A DNA stretch of 64,000 bases from Roseimicrobium sp. ORNL1 (GTDB lineage: Bacteria; Verrucomicrobiota; Verrucomicrobiia; Verrucomicrobiales; Verrucomicrobiaceae). The stretch spans positions 4,278,001 through 4,342,000 of the forward strand of contig NZ_CP049143.1 in the NCBI RefSeq assembly GCF_011044495.1. The letters are read 5' to 3'. Of this stretch, positions 37,801 through 45,845 are shown piece by piece. The notes beneath the pieces were generated by a model. The model worked only from the letters and a program-made list of their open reading frames with translations. It was not told where the DNA came from and searched no databases. Within the stretch, counting starts at the first letter, position 1, and each line of letters opens with the position of its first letter. Made by a program: the position numbers and the translations under genes.

Positions 37801-38124
37801 ACTGGCTACCTCGAGGCAGCACGAGTGATGGCAGAGCACCTGGTTCAGCAGTACCCGTCCAGCAAGGACGACCCCCAACGTGTCATCATGGCCTTCCGCT
37901 TGCTGACAGGAAAGCACCCCACCGCCGGCCAGACCAGCGCCATGAGCGCACTCATCAAGGCCGGCCGGGAGGAATTCGCAGCCAACAATGCCGACGCCGA
38001 GACGCTGCTGGCCAGTACGGGGGAATCTGCACGGGTGGCAGGTTTGTCGAATTCGGAAGTGGCCGCCACGCTGATGATGGTGCGGGCACTCTTCAACGCG
38101 GAGGCCTTTTTGGTTTGCTACTGA
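34894..38124 (+). CDS. DUF1549/DUF1553 planctomycete-type cytochrome with LamG insert
   Basis: The ATG at 34894 gives 1076 residues with a signal peptide of about 29. Next is a planctomycete cytochrome C domain with haem motif CFSCH (47-51) and MPPPEKH, then DUF1549 (WAAVWLDAARYADTFGRHEDMEN split across the YADTxG motif) containing a second CxxCH, CAQCHDHKYDPF. A LamG/concanavalin-like domain follows (about 400-680; FSFAFWLTVPE, WRHVALTYDG, LYVNGKPI, VDELRAYNRTLS), then the DUF1553 domain (NRLGLAQWMLDEKNPLTARVxVNRxW motif, ELLDYLA, NRLSAEQLRD). The family is abundant in planctomycetes and verrucomicrobia and is almost always followed by a DUF1501 gene, as here 19 bp later. A role in periplasmic polymer degradation with redox haem is proposed for the family but unproven. 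Confidence 0.94.
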   Translation: MRVRFHSLISTCILSLALSPFLTMSSWAAAGKVSYNFEVRPILASKCFSCHGSDPKNRKGDLRLDTFADATAKAIKPGNPAESDLMQRVLSADPDDAMPPPEKHQSLTSAQKEVLRRWIAEGAEYEAHWAFVPPAKPTAKSIDEIVQANLKAKSWPAAPAAEKHEWLRRVTLGLTGMVPTLQEMDAFLADEGPGAREAVVDRLLSRPAYGERMAAVWLDAARYADTFGRHEDMENYMWPWRDWVIRAFNDNMPYDQFLLWQMAGDLLPQATNEQRIATGFHRLAMMTNEAGSNPEENRWMQIFDRVQTTSTAILGLTLECAQCHDHKYDPFSIKDYYQMAAYFDKGDEFGLFARHCNGTPTPCTYAYKPGQEAEQTRLMQAITTAESNLQKVREEARSRFVEWCRHSAPPLRAGGMWSVISATGQSGRTPSVMPEPELSISFDAVDEKERDYHISLAPAVRTVTPATGVTLKGVVGRACEFPKPYGGTCTFPEDVCHYRKYTPFSFAFWLTVPETPQWAPVLHRSRGGLDAAYRGYDVMFSDGKLTATLAHFYPGDAIRIQAVEEIDFTTWRHVALTYDGSSRAEGLRLYVNGKPIATKVVRDSLRRDIDYLAEWSDLNNNQVADGSEEPPRLTLGARGNDTALMGAAVDELRAYNRTLSPVEITLLSGNAVPENDEPWFDWYVREVDAEGVKAHATLNEARKTETLFNVGLRDVMVMEDSPWTARVTPILTRGDFRTPRETVEPGTPATLNPMPEGAPKNRLGLAQWMLDEKNPLTARVQVNRIWTMLFGRGLVATPQDFGVQGQVPALPELLDYLAVRLVEQHWDMKALCREIVLSSTYGQSSLPADKGQLEADPANDLLARGPRNRLSAEQLRDTVLAASGLLNPQVGGPSVKPYQPDRLWEDSATQHEYVQDKGADLYRRSLYTFWRRTCPPPAMTVFDAPSREFCLVNRVPTTTPLQVLTIWNDTGYLEAARVMAEHLVQQYPSSKDDPQRVIMAFRLLTGKHPTAGQTSAMSALIKAGREEFAANNADAETLLASTGESARVAGLSNSEVAATLMMVRALFNAEAFLVCY

Positions 38125-38143
38125 CACCCGGAATTTCCCTGAC

Positions 38144-39622
38144 ATGTCCAGTCTGATGCAACATCTGTTTCCATGCCGGCAAGTTGCCGACCACAGCGGC
38201 TACACCCGCCGTGAGTGGCTCAGCCGAATGGGATATGGCACAGGCGCCGCAGCCCTTGCGGCCTTGCTCGGCGACGGGAAATCTCATGCCGCGCCCGCAC
38301 TGGCCGACGGCACAACGCTGCCTCACTTCGCTCCCAAGGCGAAGCGGGTGATCTGTCTTTTCATGAGCGGTGGGGCTTCTCACCTGGAGTCCTTCGATAA
38401 CAAGCCCCTGCTTCGCGAACGTCATGGGAAGCCTCTTCCTCCGTCCGTGTTTAAAGGCCGGTTGCCGCTGGGGATGTCGCAGTATCAGAGCGAGTTTCTT
38501 CTTCAGGGTTCCAAATTTCCCTTCCAGCAGCACGGCCAGGGCGGAGCGTGGATCAGCGATCGATTCCCCTATCTCGCGGAGCAGGCGGACAAGCTGTGCT
38601 TCATCAAGAGCATGGTATCCGAAGCTGTGAATCACGATCCGGCGATCATGTTCGTGAACAGCGGGCACCAACTGGCGGGACGACCCACCATGGGATCATG
38701 GCTCAGCTATGGCCTCGGCTCGGAGAATGAGAACCTCCCTGCCTACATCGTGATGGTCACGAAGCGGAACACGGATCAGCCCTTGTCCACGCGGCTGTGG
38801 GACAGCGGTTTCCTGCCGAGCCAGCATCAAGGAGTGACCTTCAGGCCCGGGACTGAGCCGGTGCTGTTTCTGCACAATCCCAAAGGTCTGAGCGATTCGC
38901 TCCATCGAAAAATGGTGGAGCAAGTGGTGGAAGTGCAGCAGGAGGAACTGCGCCTGCGAGGAGAAGCGGAAATTACGGCGCGGATCAAGCAGATGGAAAT
39001 GGCATTCCGCATGCAGACGGCAGTGCCTGAGGTGACTGATGTCTCGCAGGAGCCGAAGTCTGTCATCGAGCGCTACGGCAAGGGCGTCTCGAAACCCGGC
39101 AGCTTCGCGCGCAACTGTCTCATCGCACGCAAGCTCTGTGAGAAGGGCGTCCGTTTCATCCAGTTGTTCCATCCTGGCTGGGACCAGCATGCCGCCCTGG
39201 ACACCCGGTTTGAAAAGGGAGCCAAGGATGTGGATCAACCCGCAGCCGCTCTGCTCGTGGATCTGGAGGAACGAGGCCTGCTGCAGGAGACGCTCGTGAT
39301 GTTTGTCACGGAGTTCGGGCGCACGCCCTACTCCCAAGGCCCTGTTTCAAATGGCACGAGCGGAGGATATGGTCGCGAGCACCATCGTGACGCATTCTCA
39401 TTCTGGGTTGCGGGCGGTGGCGTGAAAGGTGGCACCACCTACGGCGAGACCGACGAGTTTGGATTCGATGTGATCAAAGACAAAGTCACTGTGAATGATT
39501 TCCACGCCACCATGCTTCACTTGCTCGGCATCGATCACGAGCGCTTCACCTACCGTTTCCAGGGGCGGGACTACCGCCTGACGAATGTCGCGGGCACTGT
39601 GGTGAAACCCATCCTGGCATGA
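38144..39622 (+). CDS. DUF1501 family protein, Tat-type leader
   Basis: The 492-residue product starts with a twin-arginine leader (YTRREWLSRMGYGTGAAALAALLG) placing it in the periplasm. The DUF1501 domain follows: KAKRVICLFMSGGASHLESFDNKP, the NHDPAIMFVNSGH stretch, LYNLAxK-like RNCLIARKLCEKGVRFIQLFHPGWDQH and TEFGRTPYSQ, then GREHHRDAFSFWVAGGGVKGG and the closing HATMLHLLGIDHERFTYRFQGRDYRLT. The domain shares the alkaline phosphatase/sulfatase fold, with likely metal-binding Asp/His residues, but its substrate is unknown. It is partnered with the DUF1553 gene. Confidence 0.94.
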   Translation: MSSLMQHLFPCRQVADHSGYTRREWLSRMGYGTGAAALAALLGDGKSHAAPALADGTTLPHFAPKAKRVICLFMSGGASHLESFDNKPLLRERHGKPLPPSVFKGRLPLGMSQYQSEFLLQGSKFPFQQHGQGGAWISDRFPYLAEQADKLCFIKSMVSEAVNHDPAIMFVNSGHQLAGRPTMGSWLSYGLGSENENLPAYIVMVTKRNTDQPLSTRLWDSGFLPSQHQGVTFRPGTEPVLFLHNPKGLSDSLHRKMVEQVVEVQQEELRLRGEAEITARIKQMEMAFRMQTAVPEVTDVSQEPKSVIERYGKGVSKPGSFARNCLIARKLCEKGVRFIQLFHPGWDQHAALDTRFEKGAKDVDQPAAALLVDLEERGLLQETLVMFVTEFGRTPYSQGPVSNGTSGGYGREHHRDAFSFWVAGGGVKGGTTYGETDEFGFDVIKDKVTVNDFHATMLHLLGIDHERFTYRFQGRDYRLTNVAGTVVKPILA

Positions 39623-39632
39623 TTATTTCCAG

Positions 39633-40163
39633 ATGGTGAGCAGGAAATTCATTCGTGGGGCGCTGGTCCTTTTGATCCTCTCCGTTGCCGTGACGGCCAC
39701 CGTCATGTACCGGATCGAACGCCATAAACAGAAGGCGGCCGCCGAGCAGGCCCGGAGAAGCAGCAGCAGCAAAGCCAAACACATGCCGGCGGAGGAAGTT
39801 CCCGACGAACCTGCGCCTCCACCCCCGAAGCCGCCCAAGGTCACCGTCCTGGGTCCTGCGGCCAAAGAACACCTGGCGGAAAAATCCTTCATCTCCTCGC
39901 TGAGAGCCGCGTTCCTGTGGAGAAGCAGCCAGCCAAAAAGTCCTGAAACGGATCGGGTGTTCTTGGAGAAGCTCTCCGCCATTACCGTTGACGATCTACC
40001 CCCTGAGCGCAAGAGCGCCTGGCTTTCACTCCTCGATGCCTGGAAAGCACTTGGGAATCCTGCCAAGGCGGAGGACCCACAAATCAAGGAACAGGGCCGA
40101 CGAGCCGCCGAGTCACTCAATCTCATGTTCAAGGCCCACGGCGACCTGGACCTTGTCTTCTGA
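39633..40163 (+). CDS. Small anchored protein downstream of DUF1501
   Basis: A 176-residue product starting 10 bp after the DUF1501 gene. It has one N-terminal membrane helix (about 8-25), a basic stretch (RIERHKQK), a Ser/Lys-rich and Pro-rich linker (PAPPPPKPPK) and a helical C-terminal domain. The tight spacing suggests cotranscription with the DUF1553/DUF1501 pair, so it may be an accessory factor. No family is recognised. Confidence 0.68.
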   Translation: MVSRKFIRGALVLLILSVAVTATVMYRIERHKQKAAAEQARRSSSSKAKHMPAEEVPDEPAPPPPKPPKVTVLGPAAKEHLAEKSFISSLRAAFLWRSSQPKSPETDRVFLEKLSAITVDDLPPERKSAWLSLLDAWKALGNPAKAEDPQIKEQGRRAAESLNLMFKAHGDLDLVF

Positions 40164-40272
40164 GAGTTTCAAAGAGGCATAACCTCTTTCCTTGAAAGGT
40201 GCCTGCATGGGCGCACAGCGCACGGTGGAAGCGAATCTGGATCAAGCGTCCTCCCTCCACCTTTGTCTCGCC

Positions 40273-41088
40273 ATGCCCTCCAACCAATCCGGCACGCATT
40301 TCCCTTCCGACCCGCTGCGTGGTCGCGTGGCACTGGTCACGGGCGCAGGCTCCGGCATCGGCGAAGCTGCCTCAGTGATGCTCGCGGCGGCCGGAGCACG
40401 CGTGGCCCTTGTCGGGAGGACGGAGAGTGAACTGAAGGAAACTCAGGACACCATCCGCAATCTGGGCGGCGAGGCGGAATGTTTCGTGGCAGATGTATCC
40501 AGTGAGGCAGACGTGTCCGGCGTGATGTATCGACTGCAGGAAAAGTGGCAGCGGCTGGACATCGTCTTTGCCAATGCAGGCATCAACGGCGTGTGGGCCC
40601 CCATCGAGCAAATTAAGGAGGTGGAATGGGAGGACACCGTCTCCATCAACCTGAAGGGGACCTACCTCACCCTGAAGCACGCCGCACCGTTGCTGAAGGC
40701 GCAAGGGGGCTCAGTGATCATCAACTCCTCCATCAACGGCACACGCATCTTCAGCAACCTCGGCGCCACGGCCTACTCCTGTACCAAGGCGGCGCAGGTA
40801 GCTTTGACGAAGATGCTGGCACTCGAGTGGGCGGAACATCACATCCGCGTGAATGCGGTCTGCCCGGGTGCCATCACCACCAGCATCAATGACTCCACTG
40901 AGAAACGTGGACTCGAACCGGAGAAACTTCCGGACTGGGCCGGGCACAGCACCGTACCCCTCACCCACGGCAGATCCGGCACCGCAGAGCAGGTGGCATC
41001 CGTGGTGTTGTTTCTCGCCAGTGATGCCTCCTCTCATGTGACAGGCACGGAGATCTATGTGGACGGCGGGCAGTCGCTCCTCGGTTGA
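40273..41088 (+). CDS. Short-chain dehydrogenase/reductase (SDR)
   Basis: The ATG at 40273 gives 271 residues of classical SDR. The nucleotide-binding motif TGAGSGIG lies near residue 22, NAG near residue 98, the catalytic serine in the SSINGT segment and the catalytic YSCTK (YxxxK) follows. The C-terminal GTEIYVDGGQSLLG is family-typical. It should use NAD(P)H to oxidise or reduce an alcohol or carbonyl; the substrate is not given by sequence. A longer frame begins at 40192 but adds residues without SDR character. It converges on the glucanotransferase gene across an AT-rich hairpin. Confidence 0.93.
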   Translation: MPSNQSGTHFPSDPLRGRVALVTGAGSGIGEAASVMLAAAGARVALVGRTESELKETQDTIRNLGGEAECFVADVSSEADVSGVMYRLQEKWQRLDIVFANAGINGVWAPIEQIKEVEWEDTVSINLKGTYLTLKHAAPLLKAQGGSVIINSSINGTRIFSNLGATAYSCTKAAQVALTKMLALEWAEHHIRVNAVCPGAITTSINDSTEKRGLEPEKLPDWAGHSTVPLTHGRSGTAEQVASVVLFLASDASSHVTGTEIYVDGGQSLLG

Positions 41089-41135
41089 TAGTAGTCCGCC
41101 GAGACTTGGCGGTCAGCGGCGATAACACCCTCAAA

Positions 41136-41224
41136 TGCAAAATGAGAAATAAAAAATGAAAAGTGCATGATGGCTCCGCACCTCAATCACTTTTCATTTT
41201 GCATCTTTCATTTCTCATTTTGCA
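41136..41224. terminator. AT-rich two-segment hairpin between convergent genes
   Basis: TGCAAAATGAGAAAT (41136-41150) pairs perfectly with 41210-41224, and inside it AAAATGAAAAGTG (41153-41165) pairs with 41188-41200. Together they form a long AT-rich stem with A/T tracts on both sides. Placed between convergent genes it would act as a bidirectional terminator; a mobile-element remnant is also possible. Confidence 0.6.
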
Positions 41225-41275
41225 TTCCTCTAAACGCCCCACCAAGCCTCGATGGGCTATTTCCTTTTCCACCGT

Positions 41276-42988
41276 CTACTTTCTCGCCGCACGTCCTGAC
41301 TCCACGATCAATTCCTCTGCCTTCTTGATGCGTGGACCATACACGGTGTGCACCTCGTACTCTGACCATGAATGCTCCAACCGCTCGTTCCAGGTATCGC
41401 TGCCAAACGTTCCCGGAAGGTTGAACCTCTGTGGAATGCCCAGCAGATCGCTCGACATCAGTCCCGCCAGCACACAGGGCGTGGCAAAGAGAGACCGCTG
41501 CAAATCGCCCAGCAACTCAGCATTCAGCTCCGCTGGCGCATCTCCCTGCCAGCGCGCAAACTTCAACAGCTCGGCCAGGTCCTTCGCTTCCGTGGAACCA
41601 GCATCGTCTGCAACCATCTTCACGAGCCTGCTGTACTGCGCGGCCAGTGGCGCATGGTCATGATTGGCATAGGACACAAGGCTGAGCTGGCGATACGTGT
41701 CCACAGGCATCAAGGCTCTATTCTCGTTCCGTTCCAGTAGAGGAAAGGTAAGGTTCGCTACTCCGAGATCGTCGATGGCCTTGCGCATGTAGTCCGGCAT
41801 CGCGCCCATGATCTCCGCATACAGCCCCATGTCTCCCGCTGCCTCTTGCATCACAGAGATAATCTCACGTCCCTGCAGATCATTCATGGCTGCGGTGGTG
41901 GGTTCCTCATCCGGTCCCGGAAGGAATCGAGGAGAGAGCCCACCCGTCTGATCCAGAATCTCCGCATCCGTAAGCTTCGCGAACTCCGAGTGTTTCGCAC
42001 CACCGGGCCACGGGAACATGTAAGCCCGGAAGTAGCCGCGAAGATGATCGAGCCTGCAGAAGTGGAAGAACTGCCGCTCACTCTCAATGCGGCCCCGCAA
42101 CCAGGCAAAGCCCCGCGAGCGATGATTCTCCCAGCGATACGGAGGCAGGCCCCAGTTCTGCCCGAGGCGTTCGGAGTCCTTGTTGGTGTCGAAGTACACG
42201 ACAGGACGCGTGCCCATGCTCCAGTTCACATCAAAGAGATCCGGATTCGCCCACACATCCGAGCTGGATTTGGAGACGCCAAAGGACATCTCCCCCAGCA
42301 GCTTCACGCCTTGCAGGTCTGCGAAGGCCTTCACCTCACTCCACTGCCGCCATGCCACCCACTGGATGAAGGCAAAGCCACGCCGCCGATCCTCCAGGCG
42401 CTCACGTTCTGAATGTGCCGCGATCCAGGTCTCTGCCGTAGCCGGTGTCCAGTGCTCCGGCCGCCAGTCGTGCCAGTGGGTGTTTCCATGATTTTCCTCG
42501 ATAAGCACTCGAAACAACGTGTGCGCCGGCAGCCATGAGACGTTTTGCTCTTCGAAGGTCGCAAACTCACCTGCGAGCGCATGCGCCTCATCTCCGTGAG
42601 AGAAGGCCTGCCACGCGGCGAAGAGACATTCCAGCTTCATGGCCAGCACGGCACCGTGCTTTACCGTCCCGGCACGCAATTGCGAGAGCCAGGACTCCGG
42701 GGCCTTCTCCGCTAGAATGGCAGCCGTCAGGCCGGGCACCGCTTCTTCGGAGAGTGTGAGCAGGGCCGGTGACAGGGCACGCGAACTGATCGGATTATAG
42801 GGACTGTGATCTCCCACCGTTTCGTGGATGGGCAGGATCTGCAGCACGGCAAATTGATGCGCTGCGCAGAAGGAGATGGCCTCCTTCACTGCAGCAGTGT
42901 CGCCAATGCCATGATCTCCGTGACGGCGCATGGCAAACACGGGAAGTAGCAACGCGGCAAGACGAGAATTGGGGTCGACACGAGACAT
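41276..42988 (-). CDS. malQ: 4-alpha-glucanotransferase (amylomaltase, GH77)
   Basis: The ATG at 42988 (MSRVDPNSRLAALLLPVF) gives 570 residues, within the usual range for bacterial MalQ; the longer frame to 43096 adds residues with no family match. The three catalytic acids of GH77 are visible: the nucleophile Asp in RLDHLRGYFRAY, the acid/base Glu in YAEIMGAMP and the stabilising Asp in ANHDHAP. Conserved neighbours include LPIHETVGDHSPYNPISS near the N-terminus, GEMSFGVSKSSSDVWANP and YRWENH. The enzyme transfers alpha-1,4-glucan chains between maltodextrins and glucose in the cytoplasm, freeing glucose for glycogen and starch metabolism. No glycogen-operon partners are adjacent. Confidence 0.95.
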   Translation of the reverse strand: MSRVDPNSRLAALLLPVFAMRRHGDHGIGDTAAVKEAISFCAAHQFAVLQILPIHETVGDHSPYNPISSRALSPALLTLSEEAVPGLTAAILAEKAPESWLSQLRAGTVKHGAVLAMKLECLFAAWQAFSHGDEAHALAGEFATFEEQNVSWLPAHTLFRVLIEENHGNTHWHDWRPEHWTPATAETWIAAHSERERLEDRRRGFAFIQWVAWRQWSEVKAFADLQGVKLLGEMSFGVSKSSSDVWANPDLFDVNWSMGTRPVVYFDTNKDSERLGQNWGLPPYRWENHRSRGFAWLRGRIESERQFFHFCRLDHLRGYFRAYMFPWPGGAKHSEFAKLTDAEILDQTGGLSPRFLPGPDEEPTTAAMNDLQGREIISVMQEAAGDMGLYAEIMGAMPDYMRKAIDDLGVANLTFPLLERNENRALMPVDTYRQLSLVSYANHDHAPLAAQYSRLVKMVADDAGSTEAKDLAELLKFARWQGDAPAELNAELLGDLQRSLFATPCVLAGLMSSDLLGIPQRFNLPGTFGSDTWNERLEHSWSEYEVHTVYGPRIKKAEELIVESGRAARK

Positions 42989-43141
42989 GACAGGAATAAG
43001 GATTGCGAATGGGTATCGAAACTCCCAAGCGCCTTGCATGGGTGTCGTGGGATCACCGTTCTGCTTCGCAGGACGCATCCCTCCTTTGCCTATCAATTAC
43101 CTTCAAGACATCAGCCGCCCGCTTATCATCCTCATCCCTCC

Positions 43142-43687
43142 ATGAAACTCACCGCCATTCTCTCCATCCTCAGTGCTTTTATAGTATCCACCTCCGCCAT
43201 CGCCGCTGAATTTCCCTGGGCTGGTGTGGGAACCGCACAGGTCGAAGTACCCGAGGGATGGACTGCTGAAACCGGCAATGGCAAGCCCGTTGGTATCTAC
43301 ATCAAGGCCACAGCACCCAACGGCACAAAGGCGGTACTTCAGATCTCCTTGATGGAACTACCACGCCCGATCCCCGACAAGGCTGCACTTGAACAGATCG
43401 TCAATGCAGGTTCAGCACAGGTCCTGCCCAGTTCCGTGGAGGGCAAAGCAGACATCAAGCTTTTGGAGATCGATGGCGGCTTTGGCATGTATGTCCAATT
43501 CACCGACAAGAGTCTCGTTGGCAAGGAAGTGCCTGCCGCAGAATCTCGCGTCATGCGGACGGCTTACCTCAGTCTCGAACCCAAATTTCTCGTGGTAGCC
43601 ACTATTCTCTTTGATGACCCCACGCAGGCTGAAGTGGAGCAAATGATGAAGGCGGTGAAATCGATCAAGATCAAGACGACTCCCTAG
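43142..43687 (+). CDS. Secreted small protein of unknown function
   Basis: The ATG at 43142 gives 181 residues with a signal peptide (cleavage near IAA/EFPW). The mature sequence begins FPWAGVGTAQVEVPEGWTAETG and alternates beta strands through to a helix (TQAEVEQMMKAVKSIKIK), a layout like DcrB/PsbP-type domains that contain a VPEGW motif. The evidence is structural only; function cannot be stated. It stands alone, facing the unknown gene at 43710. Confidence 0.68.
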   Translation: MKLTAILSILSAFIVSTSAIAAEFPWAGVGTAQVEVPEGWTAETGNGKPVGIYIKATAPNGTKAVLQISLMELPRPIPDKAALEQIVNAGSAQVLPSSVEGKADIKLLEIDGGFGMYVQFTDKSLVGKEVPAAESRVMRTAYLSLEPKFLVVATILFDDPTQAEVEQMMKAVKSIKIKTTP

Positions 43688-43709
43688 CAGGACTCGCTGA
43701 TCTCACTGT

Positions 43710-44105
43710 CTACTCCATACCAGCGGCACCCGACTCGTGCCGCTGGTGAATGCGTCCCCAGAGTCCAGTGAAGTGTGATTCGGCAGCGGCTCGCAACTCG
43801 GGTATGCTTTTGCCTTCAGGCAGGTGGTACTCCACAGAGGGTTCGCCAGTCAGTCCTTCCAGCAGCACAATCACCGCCTCCACACTTTCATATACGAAAT
43901 CATCCTTCTCCTTTTCCGGCAGGGCAAACATGGCCAGATTGATGAGCCAGGTGCCATCCCGGCGGAGGTAGTAACGATCCACTTCAAAGGTCATCGTGTT
44001 AGGAGGATACCCCTCCTGGCGGATGACATAGGGGCCGCGGCCATCCGAGTCATACCCGAGATTGATCAGCTCGCAGCGTGTGTAGTCATTGGCTAGCGCA
44101 GACAT
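43710..44105 (-). CDS. Conserved-looking small cytoplasmic protein
   Basis: A 131-residue product with no signal peptide. The sequence (CELINLGYDSDGRGPYVIRQ, FEVDRYYLRRDGTWLINLAMF, EAVIVLLEGLTGEPSVEYHLPEG) is protein-like, with strands and one longer helix. I do not recognise a family. It is divergent from the CbpA-like gene, 226 bp away, with no identifiable structure between them. Confidence 0.6.
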   Translation of the reverse strand: MSALANDYTRCELINLGYDSDGRGPYVIRQEGYPPNTMTFEVDRYYLRRDGTWLINLAMFALPEKEKDDFVYESVEAVIVLLEGLTGEPSVEYHLPEGKSIPELRAAAESHFTGLWGRIHQRHESGAAGME

Positions 44106-44331
44106 GGCTGGAACGTGGGCTAAGGGTTATCGGTAACGTTGGCGGAATGCACGCACACCGTATGCCACCGCTATCATCGGAGGTCAGTGTATCACGAAAT
44201 CCGGGGGTACGGCAGCAAAATATTTAGCCAACCTGGCACCTGACCCGTGCATGGATTGCGAACATTGAAGCACAGAGTCAGCAGATCTTGCGTGCCCGAC
44301 GTATGCTGCTTTGATACCATTGCTTCCGACC

Positions 44332-45351
44332 ATGGCTGTAGAGTTCAAGGATTACTACACAACGCTGGGTGTGCCTCGCGATGCGAGCGAGGCAGACATC
44401 AAGAAGGCCTTCCGCAAGCTGGCCCGCGAGCACCACCCCGACGTCGCCAAGGACAAGAAGGGTGCCGAGGAGAAGTTCAAGGAGATCAACGAGGCCTACG
44501 AGGTGCTGGGCGATCCCGAAAAACGGAAGAAGTACGATACCCTGGGGCCAAACTGGAACCAGGAATGCGGATTCCAACCGCCCCCGGAATGGGCCGGGGC
44601 AGGCGGCGGCCGGCGCGGGGCACGTAGCACCGGTGGCGGTCCCGAGGCGCGCGAGTTCCACTTCGGCGGCACGGGCTTCAGTGATTTCTTCGAGCAGTTC
44701 TTCGGCGGCGGCGCGAGTGCGGGCGGTGGTGTCTACGGCTTCGGCGGCAACACGGAGGATGATGAAGGCTTTTTCCACGCTGCCGCAAACCAACCGCACC
44801 GTGGTCGCGATGTGGAGGGGGACATTCTGGTCACCCTGCAAGAGGCCATGGAGGGCACCATGCGGCCCATCTCGCTGCAGACAGTGGACCCGGCGACGGG
44901 CAAGCAGGAGACCCATGAGTTCACTGTGCGCATCCCCGCCGGAGCGAGTGACGGACGGCGCATCCGCGTTCCCGGCAAAGGCGGCCCCGGCTTCAACGGA
45001 GGCGACCCCGGAGATCTCTTCCTGCGCGTGCGCCTCGCGGCCCATCCCGAGTTCCGCGCGAAGGAGTCCGATCTGTACCACGATCTGGATCTCGCCCCGT
45101 GGGAAGCGGTACTCGGCGGTGAAGTGGAGGTCCCCAGTCTGGATGGCAATAAGCTCAAGATGCGCATCCCCGCCGGCACGCAGAATGGCCAGCAACTCCG
45201 CCTGCGAGGTCGCGGGCTGCCCAAAGGACGCACCGGCGAGCGCGGCGACCTGTACGTGGTGGTGAATGTGCAACTCCCCACTTCCCTGACTGAAGAAGAA
45301 CGCACCCACTGGGAAGCCCTGGCAAAGACATCAAACTTCCGACCGAGGTGA
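44332..45351 (+). CDS. cbpA: DnaJ/CbpA-type co-chaperone (J domain plus C-terminal domain, no zinc finger)
   Basis: The ATG at 44332 gives 339 residues. The J domain occupies about 1-70 (DYYTTLGVPRDASEADIKKAFRKLA, the HPD motif in HHPDVA and EAYEVLGDPEKRKKYD), followed by a Gly/Phe-rich region (about 85-150). No DnaJ zinc-finger repeats are present. The C-terminal substrate-binding and dimerisation domain follows (VTLQEAMEGTMRPISL, IPAGASDGRRIRVPGKGGPG, GDLFLRVRLAAHPEF, LRLRGRGLP). This matches CbpA, which stimulates DnaK and binds curved DNA. The gene at 45400 encodes its modulator CbpM, supporting the name. A longer start at 44311 is weaker. Confidence 0.93.
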   Translation: MAVEFKDYYTTLGVPRDASEADIKKAFRKLAREHHPDVAKDKKGAEEKFKEINEAYEVLGDPEKRKKYDTLGPNWNQECGFQPPPEWAGAGGGRRGARSTGGGPEAREFHFGGTGFSDFFEQFFGGGASAGGGVYGFGGNTEDDEGFFHAAANQPHRGRDVEGDILVTLQEAMEGTMRPISLQTVDPATGKQETHEFTVRIPAGASDGRRIRVPGKGGPGFNGGDPGDLFLRVRLAAHPEFRAKESDLYHDLDLAPWEAVLGGEVEVPSLDGNKLKMRIPAGTQNGQQLRLRGRGLPKGRTGERGDLYVVVNVQLPTSLTEEERTHWEALAKTSNFRPR

Positions 45352-45399
45352 GTAGAAACCAAGCACTGCGAACCGAGAACCTTTCAACCGAGTCCCGCC

Positions 45400-45708
45400 A
45401 TGTCTGACTTCACCGAAGCACACACTCCCTCGGCCCATGGGTACTACGCCATCGAGGCTGTGGCAGAGATCACCGGCACGCCGAGGCACCTGATCGCGGT
45501 GTATTGCCGGCATGGCATGATTGCAACCATCGGCCACCCCGAGGAGGAAGGCTGGACCTTCGACGACAACGCCATCCTCCGGCTCCGCCACATCGAGCAA
45601 CTACGGGCTCAATACGGCGTGAATCTCGCCGGCCTGCGTGCGATGACAGCGATGATGAATGAACTGGAGGAACTGAGGCGGGAGATCCGCTTTCTGAGGG
45701 GGCGCTAA
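45400..45708 (+). CDS. cbpM: CbpM-like MerR-type chaperone modulator
   Basis: A 102-residue protein with the CbpM/MerR_2 pattern: YYAIEAVAEITGTPRHLIAVYCRHGMI as the helix-turn-helix part, a wing with GHPEEEGWTFDDNAILRL and a C-terminal helix with LRAQYGVNLAGLRAMTAMMNELEELRREI. CbpM binds the J domain of CbpA and inhibits it. It starts 48 bp after the cbpA gene in the same direction, the usual arrangement. Sequence alone cannot separate CbpM from other small MerR-like proteins, but the neighbour decides it. Confidence 0.88.
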   Translation: MSDFTEAHTPSAHGYYAIEAVAEITGTPRHLIAVYCRHGMIATIGHPEEEGWTFDDNAILRLRHIEQLRAQYGVNLAGLRAMTAMMNELEELRREIRFLRGR

Positions 45709-45845
45709 CGGCGGCATTTAATCTCCGTCTACAAAAAATACCCAGCGCAACTCCAGCTAAGCCGGGGGCTTGGATTTCTGGCTCAACGCGTGCTACCTGC
45801 GCAACATTTGCCTCGCTGGGCCCGTAGTAGTTTTACCCCCGAAAA

